In this document: piece by piece, positions 7,898-16,335 of the stretch
Layout of the letters: the number at the start of each line of letters is the position of its first letter
Position numbering within the stretch: the stretch's first letter is position 1
Source: DATGEP01 sp035310125
GTDB lineage: Bacteria; Chloroflexota; Ktedonobacteria; Ktedonobacterales; JADMIN01
Assembly: GCA_035310125.1 (NCBI GenBank)
Contig: DATGEP010000155.1
Coordinates: 1 to 26,159, forward strand
Reading direction: 5' to 3'
DNA: 26,159 bases
Notes under the pieces: generated by a model
The model's input: the letters and a program-made list of their open reading frames with translations, nothing else
Databases searched by the model: none
What the model was told of the DNA's origin: nothing
Program-made: the position numbers and the translations under genes

Positions 7898-8462
7898 AGC
7901 GTTTTACGATCCGTTCTATCAGCTCAGTTGTAGAATGTCCCGGCAGATACGCCAGCAGCGCCAGTGACCCGCCATACGTCGCCACTCTCCGCGCTTCAGG
8001 CAACCGCTGCTTCAGTCCGATGAGTGCGGGCCACCGCTCCGTTTCGCCCGCCAGCAGCAGCCGCAGCTCGTTGTTGTCGAGTCGCACGTCGCCCGCCGCG
8101 GCGCCACCTGCGTAGTCGCTGCCCTTGACGTAGATCGCCGGGCGCAAGGCCGAGAGCAGCGCTTCTGCCGTATTCTCCCTGAAAACGGTCACGTAGTCAA
8201 CGCAGGTGAGCGCAGCCAGTACCTCAGCGCGCTCGGCTTCTGGTACCAGCGGGCGGCGCGGCCCTTTGAGTCGCCGTGTGGAGGCGTCGCTATTGACGCC
8301 GACGATGAGGAATTCGCCGAGCGCGCGGGCGCGCTGAAGGTATGTGACATGCCCGAGATGAAGCAGATCAAAGACACCGTTGGTGACGACGGCGCGCGCT
8401 CCGGCATGCTGACGCTCAGCGACCAGCGCGGCCAGCGCCGCACGGGAAAGCACACTGCCCAT
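7845..8462 (-). CDS. HldE-type nucleotidyltransferase (heptose-1-phosphate adenylyltransferase-like)
   Basis: The 205-residue protein matches the C-terminal (RfaE domain II) half of HldE, which in Gram-negatives converts D-glycero-beta-D-manno-heptose 1-phosphate plus ATP to ADP-heptose. The nucleotidyltransferase signature TNGVFDLLHLGHV (with the HxGH motif) is at about residues 27-39, followed by GVNSDAS and VKGSDY. The C-terminus, about 45 residues beyond the domain, is unusual. Its start shares one base (TGATG) with the stop of the upstream kinase fusion, so the two are translationally coupled and very likely supply consecutive steps. The actual sugar and nucleotide are inferred from the family only. 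A glycerol-phosphate cytidylyltransferase-type role is an alternative for this fold. Confidence 0.85.
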   Translation of the reverse strand: MGSVLSRAALAALVAERQHAGARAVVTNGVFDLLHLGHVTYLQRARALGEFLIVGVNSDASTRRLKGPRRPLVPEAERAEVLAALTCVDYVTVFRENTAEALLSALRPAIYVKGSDYAGGAAAGDVRLDNNELRLLLAGETERWPALIGLKQRLPEARRVATYGGSLALLAYLPGHSTTELIERIVKRYGEPATGIPGSGGQDEQ

Positions 8463-10447
8463 CAGGCGTCCACCAGCGAGTTGATCGCGGCGCTCAGCTC
8501 GTCCGGCGTGGTCGTGGCACAGCCAGTGCGGCGCACGACGAGACCGGCGGCAATATTGGCAAGCGTTGCCGCTTCGGCCATACTTGCTCCCGTCACAAGC
8601 GCGAGCGTAAATGTCGCCGCGACGGTATCCCCCGCGCCAGTGGGATCAAAGACACGTGACAGGTTCGAGGCAGGAATATGCAGTGGTGGCTGTCCGTGCT
8701 CGAAGAGGCTCATTCCTTCGCTGCCGCGGGTGATGAGCACGCCGCGTGCGTTGGTTTCGTCGAGCAGCCGCGCTCCGGCGCTCTCCAGGCTCGCGCGGTC
8801 GGTAATGCGCATACCCAGTGTGGCTTCCGCCTCCGGCTGGTTAGGGGTTAGCGCAGTCGCCCCCTGGAAGCGGGCGAGATCGCCGTGTGAATCCACCGTC
8901 ACGATCTTGCCGTGCTCGATGGCCAGAGGCAGGGATGCCTCGATAATCTCCGGATTGATGACGCCGTTCTCGTAATCGGAGAGGATCAGCGCATCCACGG
9001 TGGGGATGAGGCGGCGCACGTACTCGATGATATCGCGCACGCAATTGTCGCCGAGGTCGGAGCGATATATGCGATCCACGCGCACGATCTGTTGCTGTAC
9101 GAGCTGTGTCCCGCCAGCCAGGATACGTGTCTTCGTGGTGGTGGGCCGCCCCGGCTCGCTGAACAGGCCGTCCATATGGATGTGGTGCCCTTCCAGCTCG
9201 CGGCGCAGGTGCGCGCCGGAGAGGTCATCGCCGATCACGCCCGCCAGAAACACGTCGGCGCCCAGCGCGCGAGCGTTGACGCCGGGATTGGTGGCGCCGC
9301 CTGGAACCGTGTACTGGTCCTGGTGCTCAAGAATGAGCACGGGCGCCTCGCGAGAGATGCGCGTCGGGGTGCCGATGATGTACTCGTCCGCAACCATGTC
9401 CCCGACGACGAGCACCCGCCGGCCAGCGAACCCGCTCACCAGCGCTAGCAGCCGCTCATGTCGTACTGCGTGCGGGCGCACAGGAGTGGGCCGCGTCGCC
9501 TCGGTGGGCATGAGTATCGCCGCGCCCAATCCCTGCTGGCCAGTCGCTGAGATATCAGGAGCGTTCAACGGTAGTTTCCCTCTCGTCGTTATTCGTGAAT
9601 GGCGTGTTTCGCGCAGCGCCGCGACGACAAAGCACGGTAGAGCGAGCATGCGCCGCCATCGCCAAGGCTCACGTGCCAGCCGGTACAGCCATTCCAGACC
9701 GTACCGCCGCATCCAGCGTGGCGCTCGGGGTATGTCGCCGGCGAGAAAATCGAAGGCGCCGCCAACTCCCATCGCAACCGCCGCGCCAAGCTGCTCGCGA
9801 TGGGATGCGATCCACCGCTCTTGCGCTGGCGCTCCGAACGCCACAAACACGGCATCCGCGCGGCTATTTTTGATGCGCTCGATGATGCCGGGCGCGTCAT
9901 CGGCGTCTGGCGACCCAGCGTAGCCGCCAACGACCGTGAGACCAGGATATCGTTCGATCAACCGGCTCGCGGCGGCCTGCGCCACTCCAGGCGCGGCTCC
10001 TAACAGAAAGACACGGTATCCACGTGCTGCGGCCACTCCGGCGAACGCATCGAGGAGGTCAATCCCCGTCACGCGTCCCAGCACGGCCTCGCCTCGCAGT
10101 CGTAGTGCCCAGACCACACCGATGCCGTCGGGCAGCACAAGGTCGGCGGTACGAATGGCCCTGCGGAGAGCGGCATCATGGCGCGCCGCCATCACTATCT
10201 CCGGGTTGAGTGTGACGACGTGGCGCGTCCCCGACGACACCCCTTCTGTCTGTAACGGCTGGCGTGCGGCGCTGGTCGCGCGAGCGGAATTGATCCATTC
10301 AACGAGACATTCCAGCACCTCTGCCGTGCCTATCCGGTCTACCGGCAATCCCAACAGCTGTGCGCGCCGCGCCACGGCGTTCCGTGGCTCAGGCCGCGCG
10401 TGTGACCTTCTCAGTACGGGAAGACGTGGCGCGGGCGATGTGTTCAT
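8462..10447 (-). CDS. Fusion of WecG/TagA/CpsF glycosyltransferase with HldE-type PfkB sugar kinase
   Basis: Residues about 25-285 of this 661-residue protein are a GT26 glycosyltransferase: VVTLNPEIVM, PDGIGVVW (106-113, with the conserved Asp), VFLLGAAPG, VAFGAPAQERW and GVGGAFDFLAG. Such enzymes add a ManNAc-type sugar to a lipid-linked acceptor at the inner membrane face. After a linker, residues about 333-661 are a PfkB-family kinase closest to HldE domain I: GDMVADEYIIG, RISREAPV, PGGATNPG, SDYENGVI, TPNQPEAEA, and FDPTGAGDT with catalytic D607. ATG 10447 is preferred (GGA about 8 bases upstream) over an in-frame TTG at 10468. An internal ATG at 9511 precedes the kinase but there is no stop between the domains. 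It is the first gene of the operon with the nucleotidyltransferase and murJ. Confidence 0.9.
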   Translation of the reverse strand: MNTSPAPRLPVLRRSHARPEPRNAVARRAQLLGLPVDRIGTAEVLECLVEWINSARATSAARQPLQTEGVSSGTRHVVTLNPEIVMAARHDAALRRAIRTADLVLPDGIGVVWALRLRGEAVLGRVTGIDLLDAFAGVAAARGYRVFLLGAAPGVAQAAASRLIERYPGLTVVGGYAGSPDADDAPGIIERIKNSRADAVFVAFGAPAQERWIASHREQLGAAVAMGVGGAFDFLAGDIPRAPRWMRRYGLEWLYRLAREPWRWRRMLALPCFVVAALRETRHSRITTRGKLPLNAPDISATGQQGLGAAILMPTEATRPTPVRPHAVRHERLLALVSGFAGRRVLVVGDMVADEYIIGTPTRISREAPVLILEHQDQYTVPGGATNPGVNARALGADVFLAGVIGDDLSGAHLRRELEGHHIHMDGLFSEPGRPTTTKTRILAGGTQLVQQQIVRVDRIYRSDLGDNCVRDIIEYVRRLIPTVDALILSDYENGVINPEIIEASLPLAIEHGKIVTVDSHGDLARFQGATALTPNQPEAEATLGMRITDRASLESAGARLLDETNARGVLITRGSEGMSLFEHGQPPLHIPASNLSRVFDPTGAGDTVAATFTLALVTGASMAEAATLANIAAGLVVRRTGCATTTPDELSAAINSLVDA

Positions 10448-10492
10448 AGCTGTTCCGATAGCTGCCAATTGCCCGCGATGGGGCTACAAGCC

Positions 10493-10501
10493 AGTATAGC
10501 A
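10493..10501 (-). promoter_or_regulatory. Putative extended -10 promoter for the envelope operon
   Basis: Read on the minus strand, TGCTATACT matches an extended -10 (TGn plus TATACT), 46 bases before the ATG at 10447. No good -35 box is visible, as is usual for extended -10 promoters. It is back to back with the larE promoter. Confidence 0.45.
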
Positions 10502-10521
10502 CAGCCACCACTGGCGCTCGT

Positions 10522-10551
10522 TTGACGCCACCGGTTCTCCCCGCCTAGAAT
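10522..10551 (+). promoter_or_regulatory. Putative sigma-70 type promoter for larE
   Basis: TTGACG (10522-10527) and TAGAAT (10546-10551) are separated by 18 bases and lie 62 bases before the preferred larE start. Both boxes are close to the housekeeping consensus. Confidence 0.6.
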
Positions 10552-10613
10552 CTCAGGGAGCATGAGTGAGACGCGAACGGAACGCGGCACTTGAGAGGCG
10601 AAAGACACCCGAT

Positions 10614-11483
10614 ATGATACAGGACGAGATGGCGCACACGACAAATGGCGCGCCGCTGGATGCGCCGGTGGCGATGAAATACGAGCGATTACGTGCGATT
10701 CTGCGCGAGCTGGGGTCCGTGCTGGTCGCCTATTCCGGCGGCGTAGATAGTGCGCTGCTGCTCAAAGTCGCGGTGGATACGCTGGGCGAGCGGGCCATTG
10801 GGGCGCTTGCTTCGTCGCCTGCCTATGATGAAGAGGAGACTGCCGGCGCTGTACGAGTCGCCGGGGAAATCGGCGCGCGCCTGATCTGTGTTGATACCCA
10901 CGAAGTCGAGGATCCACGCTACGCCAGCAATGGTGCCGACCGCTGCTACTTCTGTAAGACCGAGCTTTTCGACGTAGTAGAGCCGGTGGCCCGCGAGTTA
11001 GGGATGGCGCATATCGCGTATGGCATGAACCGCGACGACCGTGGCGACTGGCGGCCGGGCCAGCGCGCGGCGCGCGAGCGAGGTGTGCGAGCGCCGCTGG
11101 ATGAGGCGGAGATGGGCAAGGCGGATATTCGCGCACTGGCCCAGCATCTGGGTCTGCCAGTCTGGGATAAGCCCGCGATGGCATGCTATTCGTCGCGCAT
11201 CCCCTACGGCACGCCTGTCACTGTCGAGGCGCTCTCGCGGATTGGTCGTGCCGAGCGGGCGCTGCGCAAGCTAGGTTTCCGGCAGATTCGTGTGCGCCAC
11301 CACGACAACGTCGCCCGCATCGAGATTGACCCCGCTGAGCTCCCAAAACTGCTGGAGAGCGACTTGCGCGAGCGAGTGGTGGCGGATGTACGTGCGGCGG
11401 GCTACACCTTCGTGACGCTGGACTTGCAAGGCTACCGCACTGGCTCGCTGAACGAGGCGCTTCTGCGTCGCTCGCGCCAGTAA
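10614..11483 (+). CDS. larE: ATP-dependent sacrificial sulfur transferase LarE
   Basis: LarE adenylates and thiolates the pyridinium dicarboxylate precursor of the nickel-pincer nucleotide cofactor of lactate racemase and related enzymes. The 289-residue protein has the PP-loop SGGVDS (41-46), the RCYFCKTELF segment (C111, C114), YGMNRDD, and MACYSSRIPYGTPV. C191 in the last motif corresponds to the sacrificial cysteine of LarE. Length fits the family. ATG 10614 is taken as start; upstream GTG 10566 adds a non-conserved stretch, and ATGs at 10629 and 10674 are possible. No larA, larB or larC is in the window, so the client enzyme is unknown. Nearby genes are a CapA protein and a glycolate/D-lactate oxidase operon, which makes a link to hydroxyacid metabolism possible but unproven. 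Confidence 0.9.
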   Translation: MIQDEMAHTTNGAPLDAPVAMKYERLRAILRELGSVLVAYSGGVDSALLLKVAVDTLGERAIGALASSPAYDEEETAGAVRVAGEIGARLICVDTHEVEDPRYASNGADRCYFCKTELFDVVEPVARELGMAHIAYGMNRDDRGDWRPGQRAARERGVRAPLDEAEMGKADIRALAQHLGLPVWDKPAMACYSSRIPYGTPVTVEALSRIGRAERALRKLGFRQIRVRHHDNVARIEIDPAELPKLLESDLRERVVADVRAAGYTFVTLDLQGYRTGSLNEALLRRSRQ

Positions 11484-11490
11484 ATTCCTG

Positions 11491-11511
11491 GCACGCGGGA
11501 CGAGCGCGTGC
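11491..11511. terminator. Hairpin between convergent larE and capA
   Basis: GCACGCG (11491-11497) and CGCGTGC (11505-11511) form a perfect 7-bp stem with a 7-base loop in the 52-base gap between the convergent stops. There is no clear T tract on either strand, so termination strength is uncertain. Confidence 0.45.
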
Positions 11512-11535
11512 GGATGAGAGACTTGCACTGCTCAG

Positions 11536-13302
11536 TTACTCCGGCTCCGGGCCATACTGACCGCTGGCCAGCATATCCGTGCCGGACCACATGCGTGAGA
11601 AGACCCCCACCGCATCGGCGGGCGATAGCGGGCGCGGCTGGCAGCGGCTGACATCTAAAGTCGGCACAAAGCGCACGCCGGCCAGCGTCGTGCCGCGCCA
11701 GTAGAGGTGCAGCAGCATCCCCTCCATCGTGGGGCGCGACCAATCCTGGTCGAAGATGAAGTTGCCGAGCGAATAGATAATCAGCCGGCCCTTGTAGCGC
11801 TCGATACCCTGCACCCAGTGCGGATGTACCCCAAGCACCATATCCGCGCCCGCGTCAACCGCCGCGTGGGCCGTGCGTTGCTGGTCGCTCGTCGGATCTT
11901 TCGTGTACTCGATACCCCAGTGAAAGTAGGGGATGACAAGGTCGGCCTGCTGGCGGGCGGCGGCGAGATCGTATGCCAGCGTGGAGAGGTCAATCGGCGC
12001 GATACCCGGCGAGCTCCCGGTGGCGAACGGCCCCTGTGGTGAGATGCCGTCGTAGCCAAGTATGGCGACGCGTAGCCCTTTCGCTCGCGCTGTCGCGGGG
12101 CGGCGCGCCTCATCGAGCGTGTGCCCACCGCCGCAGACCGCGATACCGTGCGCGCGCAGGTTTGCGATCATGTCCAGAAATGCCGCCATACTCGGACCGT
12201 CCGCGTGGTTGTTGGCGACCGTCACGACATTGAGGCCGGCCCAGGTCAGTCCGTCTATGGCTTTGCGGGACGTTACGAAACTAAACGTAGACGGATCCGC
12301 AGGCACAGGCACCAGATCCGAGACGGTGCATTCCAGGTTGGCTATCCGCAGATCGGCGGATTCCAGCTCGGCTTGGATGAGGCGGTACGGGTAGCGATAG
12401 TCGCCGTGGGCGAGCATCTGGTTGTTGACGCCTCGACCAAGCATGATGTCGCCCGCCACAGCCATATCGAGCACCGGCACACTTGCGGCCAGGGCAAGAG
12501 CCAGCGTGGGGGCCAGGCGCTTTGGGTCCAGTCCCTGCTTCACGAGCGCCGGTGACACGCCAATCAGGAGTGTATAGGGTGGGAGCGGCGGTGACGACAT
12601 CCCGCGTCCCTGTGCCGGATACGCGCCTCCTACGCCGAGATTGCGCACGCTCCAGTCCGCTGCTTCGAGCGGCGCCAGCGCGAGACTTCCTGGCTGTGCG
12701 CGCACGGCATCCAGCAGCGCGGCGAGCGTCGCCACTGTCCGCGCGGAGGTGGCGGTTCGCAGGCCCGGAGGTACGGGCAGCCCGGCGAGCGCGAGTACGT
12801 GCACAGGCAGGCTGTAGGGTGATCCGGCGCTGCTCCAATCGCCGATGGCGCCGGAGATGAGATCGCTGAGCTGCGCGCTGGTGACGCCGTCAACCGGCAC
12901 GCGCGGATGGGTGAGCGCGGTGATGGGACTGGGGCCGATGGCAGCGCCTGAGTAGCCCGCTGGTAGCTGGCCAAAGCTGAGGACGAGGTCAGGATTGGCG
13001 TCGAGGCTGGCCGCCGCGGTTGCGCCCGGTATCCCCGCAACCCCCGCGCAATACTGGATGGCGGCGTCACGCAGCGACGGTGGCACGGTTCCGTCGGCGT
13101 AGAGGGTCGCGGGGCGCTTGAGCGCGAACGGCGTGGAGGTCGGTGTGGGGTGGTGAACCGCGGATGTGGGAGCGCAGCCCGCGAGCGTGAGCGCCGCCGC
13201 CGTCGCCAGCAGTTCGCGCCGGCTGATGCGCCAGCCGCCGGGTGGCGCCGCCATGTGGCGCGCCCGCCGGAAACGTCGAAGCCGGTTGAACGTTTTCGCC
13301 AT
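11536..13302 (-). CDS. CapA-family metallophosphatase-like lipoprotein with PBP-like N-terminal domain
   Basis: The 588-residue protein starts at ATG 13302 with GGAGG about 7 bases upstream. A twin-arginine signal (SRRELLATAAALTLAGC, R28-R29) ends in a lipobox with C43, so it is probably exported folded and lipid-anchored. Residues about 60-265 resemble a phosphate-type periplasmic binding protein domain (QLSDLISGAIGDWSSAG matches the PstS 'L-x-DIFSGKI-x-NW' segment). Residues about 279-560 are the CapA/PGA_cap domain of the calcineurin-like fold: AGDIMLGRGVN, NLECTVS, VANNHADG, VLGVHPHWVQ, YSLGNFIFDQ. CapA proteins are tied to poly-gamma-glutamate capsule in Bacillus, but no capB or capC is present, so the role here is open. 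It stands alone, facing larE tail to tail. Confidence 0.88.
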   Translation of the reverse strand: MAKTFNRLRRFRRARHMAAPPGGWRISRRELLATAAALTLAGCAPTSAVHHPTPTSTPFALKRPATLYADGTVPPSLRDAAIQYCAGVAGIPGATAAASLDANPDLVLSFGQLPAGYSGAAIGPSPITALTHPRVPVDGVTSAQLSDLISGAIGDWSSAGSPYSLPVHVLALAGLPVPPGLRTATSARTVATLAALLDAVRAQPGSLALAPLEAADWSVRNLGVGGAYPAQGRGMSSPPLPPYTLLIGVSPALVKQGLDPKRLAPTLALALAASVPVLDMAVAGDIMLGRGVNNQMLAHGDYRYPYRLIQAELESADLRIANLECTVSDLVPVPADPSTFSFVTSRKAIDGLTWAGLNVVTVANNHADGPSMAAFLDMIANLRAHGIAVCGGGHTLDEARRPATARAKGLRVAILGYDGISPQGPFATGSSPGIAPIDLSTLAYDLAAARQQADLVIPYFHWGIEYTKDPTSDQQRTAHAAVDAGADMVLGVHPHWVQGIERYKGRLIIYSLGNFIFDQDWSRPTMEGMLLHLYWRGTTLAGVRFVPTLDVSRCQPRPLSPADAVGVFSRMWSGTDMLASGQYGPEPE

Positions 13303-13573
13303 ATGGTGCCTCCACGGTCGTGTTTCATCTGGCCCTGGACAAGCATGCTGCCTGCGGTCGCGACAGTCACCAGGTAGCGCACTAAGGAAAGGGCCAATGC
13401 CAGAACGTGACCGTGATGGCGCTCCCTGGAGACGCCGTAGCCTCCCTGCATAAGCTGTTGGGAGCCGCGGGTGGTGATCGCACCACTCGCGCGGGGGCGA
13501 GCAAACGGCATGTCAGAAGTAGGATAGCACGCACGGCAAGTGTGAGATTCTGCACTTTGAGCGTCGGTGCTGC
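13303..13573. other. 271-bp gap upstream of capA
   Basis: The gap lies between the stop of glcF and the start of capA, both on the minus strand. It contains the capA ribosome binding site and presumably its promoter, but I found no clear -35/-10 pair. No gene is seen. Confidence 0.35.
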
Positions 13574-14887
13574 CTAGCTTGTCAGCAGAGAAACGCCGCG
13601 AATCGAGGCATCCACCAGCTCCACTGGGTGCCGCGTGGGGATGGATGCGCCCAGGCGGTCAAGTGCGGCGCTGATTTGCAAGAGGCAGCCGGGATTGGCG
13701 GCGACCAGCACATCGGGATGCATGCGCAGGACGTTGCGAGCTTTGCGCTCGCCGAGCTGGCTCGCCGGCTCTGGCTCGGTCAAGTTGTAGACGCCCGCGC
13801 TCCCGCAGCAAATCTCGCCTTCAGGAATGTCCACCAGCTCGATGCCGGGAATGCTCCGCAGCACGGACCGTGGCTCCTTGCGCACTCCCTGCGCGTGGCT
13901 CAAGTGGCAGGCATCGTGATACGCCACTCGCAAGGGCAGCGGATGGCGCGGCGCCACCGGCTCAAGCTCGGCAAGTACCTCCGTGATGTCACGCACCTTC
14001 GCGGAGAATGCACGGGCGCGCTCGGCGAATTCCGGATCATCACGCAAGAGGTAGCCATACTGTTTGAGCGTGGAGCCGCACCCAGCGGCGTTCACGACAA
14101 TTGTCTCGACATTGGCTGACTCGAAGGTGGTGATGAGGCGGCGAGCAAGGGCCAACCCCTCTTCCTCGCGACCAGTGTGGATACTCAGCGCGCCGCAGCA
14201 GCCCTGGCCGCGCGGCACTACTACATCACAGCCCTCCGCGGCCAGCACACGAGCGGTAGCCGCGTTAACTGGATCAAAGAAGACGCTTTGCACGCAGCCA
14301 GTGAGCAGCCCCACTCGGCGCCGGAACGGCGATACAGCCGGCACAAAGTCGGGTACGCTGGAGCGCACCGTCCCCAGGCGTACTGGCGGCATGACCGATA
14401 TCATCGCTCGCAGCTGGGAAGGGAGTAGTCGCGCTGCCGCGCCCGTTTTCGCAAGCCGCGCGCCGCCTAGCTTCTGGTACATCCAGAACATCGGGATGAA
14501 TGTCCGCAACCGCGCGGGATATGGGAACAGCGCGAAGATCAGTTCACGGAACGCGCGATCACCGGCGGAGCGGGGGGCGCGGCGCTCGATTTGCGCGCGG
14601 GTCGCCTCGATGAGCTTGTCATACTGGACGCCTGAGGGGCAGGCAGTTACGCACGCCATGCAGCCTAGACACTGGTCCATGTGGCGCGTGACCGAAGCGG
14701 TGAGGCCAATCTCGCCCTCACTCGCTGTTCTCATTAGCAGGATGCGTCCGCGGGGGGAGTCCATCTCCTCGCCCCAAAGCAGATAGGTGGGGCAGGTGGG
14801 CAGGCAAAAGCCGCAATGCACGCAATCGGCGATGAGCTCAGGGTCAGGCGGGTGATGCTCGTCGAAGGCGCGAACGAAGGTGGACAT
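13574..14887 (-). CDS. glcF: Glycolate oxidase iron-sulfur subunit GlcF
   Basis: GlcF carries electrons from the flavin subunits GlcD/GlcE to the membrane. The 437-residue protein has two ferredoxin-type [4Fe-4S] motifs: C22-C25-C28-C32 (CVHCGFCLPTCP) and C73-C76-C79-C83 (CLGCMACVTACP). Two CCG domains follow (GQGCCGAL and AYHDACHLSHAQG...EICCGSAG), with a last conserved ANPGC. GATGAGG about 10 bases before the ATG supports the start. It is the last gene of the iclR-glcDEF unit, 45 bases after glcE. D-lactate dehydrogenase iron-sulfur subunits are close relatives, so the substrate may be D-lactate or another 2-hydroxyacid. Confidence 0.93.
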   Translation of the reverse strand: MSTFVRAFDEHHPPDPELIADCVHCGFCLPTCPTYLLWGEEMDSPRGRILLMRTASEGEIGLTASVTRHMDQCLGCMACVTACPSGVQYDKLIEATRAQIERRAPRSAGDRAFRELIFALFPYPARLRTFIPMFWMYQKLGGARLAKTGAAARLLPSQLRAMISVMPPVRLGTVRSSVPDFVPAVSPFRRRVGLLTGCVQSVFFDPVNAATARVLAAEGCDVVVPRGQGCCGALSIHTGREEEGLALARRLITTFESANVETIVVNAAGCGSTLKQYGYLLRDDPEFAERARAFSAKVRDITEVLAELEPVAPRHPLPLRVAYHDACHLSHAQGVRKEPRSVLRSIPGIELVDIPEGEICCGSAGVYNLTEPEPASQLGERKARNVLRMHPDVLVAANPGCLLQISAALDRLGASIPTRHPVELVDASIRGVSLLTS

Positions 14888-14906
14888 GAAAAGAACCTCA
14901 TCCCTG

Positions 14907-14924
14907 CCCCACCAGTACGTGGGG
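14907..14924. repeat. Hairpin in the glcE-glcF intercistronic gap
   Basis: CCCCAC (14907-14912) and GTGGGG (14919-14924) form a GC-rich 6-bp stem with a 6-base loop, 20 bases upstream of the glcF start and just after the glcE stop. It has no T tract, so it is more likely an mRNA processing or stability element than a terminator. Confidence 0.45.
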
Positions 14925-14932
14925 CGATACGA

Positions 14933-16228
14933 TCAAATCCCGCTGGCGAACCGCCCTGGATTGAGGATACCATGCGGGTCGAATTGCTGTTTCAGACGGC
15001 GCATCACATCCGGTGCGGAGACTGGCCCCCACACATCTACCCGCGCCGCTAGCGCGGGCAGCGCCTCCGTGACGACAAGCGTACCGCGCCGCCGCTGGGC
15101 AGCCTCGCGTAGCGGTGGAATGGCCTGCGCGAGTGCATCCAGCGAACCCGCGAGTCGTGCCATCACCAGGCCGTGGCCAGCATGCGCCGCCCAGGATGCA
15201 TTCGCCCGCGCCGAAGTGGCGCCAGCCACAAGCTCGTCGAGCCAGCCTGCTACCTCCGCGGGGAGCAGGCTCGCCTTGACCTCACACTCTATGGCATCTG
15301 GGTCCGCCACCACCGCGAGCGTCTGCGCGTCTCGCCAGAACACCGCCTCGTCTTCATCAGCGAGCGTACGTACACCAGCCGCGTCGCCGCCCGCCATCTC
15401 TAGGGCCGCCGTCACCTGTTCTTCCACCGACGCCGCCACACCCGACTCGAAGCGCACCGCCAGGGTATGCGTCGGTGACTCCGTCGCGCCGAGCACATCC
15501 AGCGCGGATGGCACCAGTTGTGACGCGAGGATGCGCAGAATGAGGTCACACAGCGGGTCCGGCGACGCCTCCTCGATGACGACGGTGCGCGACTCGACAG
15601 CCAGCGGATAGAGCCTGAAGCTGGCGGCGACGACGATACCCAGTGTCCCCAGCGCGCCGCAATAGAGCTTCGGAAGATCGTAGCCAGCGACGTTTTTGAC
15701 CACCTTGCCGCCGCCCCTGGCAATGGTGCCGTCGGGTAGGACGACGCGCAGACCGATGAGCTGGTCGCGCACGCCACCGTACCGCAGTCGCCGTGGGCCG
15801 GAGACGTTGGTGGCGATCAGGCCGCCGATAGTCGCATCGAGGGCATGTGGTGGGTCCAGCGCGAGCCACTGGCTCGTCCGTGCAAGCGCCGCTTGCAAGT
15901 CGTCGAGGCGTACACCGGCTTGCACCGTCACAGTCTGATCGTGGGGCGTATGCTCAAGGATCTGGTTGAGCCATGCCATGCTCAGGAGGATGTCGCCGGA
16001 GCGGGGAGCGTTGCCCATTGTCAGGTGCGTCCCACCGCCGCGCGGCAACACTGCCAGCCCGCGCTCGTCCGCGAACCGCAGAATGGCGGCAACGTGCTCC
16101 TCCGTTTCCGGCTCGATCTCAACGCGTGGTATGACTCCCATCACCTCGTCCGCCTCATCCGCTGGGCGCACCGGGCCTGCCTCCAGCGCGGCAAGCGTGG
16201 ATTGAAGCGGCTGTGTTGCGCTATTCAT
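14933..16228 (-). CDS. glcE: Glycolate oxidase FAD-binding subunit GlcE
   Basis: GlcE is the second flavin subunit of the three-part glycolate oxidase. The 431-residue protein has the PCMH-type FAD-binding domain: LPRGGGTHLTMGN (about residues 60-72), TIGGLIATNVSGPRRLRYG, and GGKVVKNVAGYDLPKL with GALGTLGIV. It ends with the typical QFDPHGILNPGRF. AAGGAG lies about 12 bases before the ATG at 16228. It is about 50-80 residues longer than the E. coli protein but shows no extra domain. It sits between glcD (107-base gap) and glcF. Confidence 0.93.
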   Translation of the reverse strand: MNSATQPLQSTLAALEAGPVRPADEADEVMGVIPRVEIEPETEEHVAAILRFADERGLAVLPRGGGTHLTMGNAPRSGDILLSMAWLNQILEHTPHDQTVTVQAGVRLDDLQAALARTSQWLALDPPHALDATIGGLIATNVSGPRRLRYGGVRDQLIGLRVVLPDGTIARGGGKVVKNVAGYDLPKLYCGALGTLGIVVAASFRLYPLAVESRTVVIEEASPDPLCDLILRILASQLVPSALDVLGATESPTHTLAVRFESGVAASVEEQVTAALEMAGGDAAGVRTLADEDEAVFWRDAQTLAVVADPDAIECEVKASLLPAEVAGWLDELVAGATSARANASWAAHAGHGLVMARLAGSLDALAQAIPPLREAAQRRRGTLVVTEALPALAARVDVWGPVSAPDVMRRLKQQFDPHGILNPGRFASGI

Positions 16229-16335
16229 GTTGCGCTCGCGCTCCTTCTATGCTTTCGGCCCTAAAGGGTCACCGCACGCTGACGAAGTTGAAACTTGCTT
16301 CTCGCTCCAGATCCTACGGCAGGGTCGCGACTGGC

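Noticed and set aside
9511..9513. Internal ATG that could make the sugar kinase a separate gene
   Set aside because: No stop separates it from the glycosyltransferase and no good ribosome binding site precedes it, so a fusion is the simpler reading.
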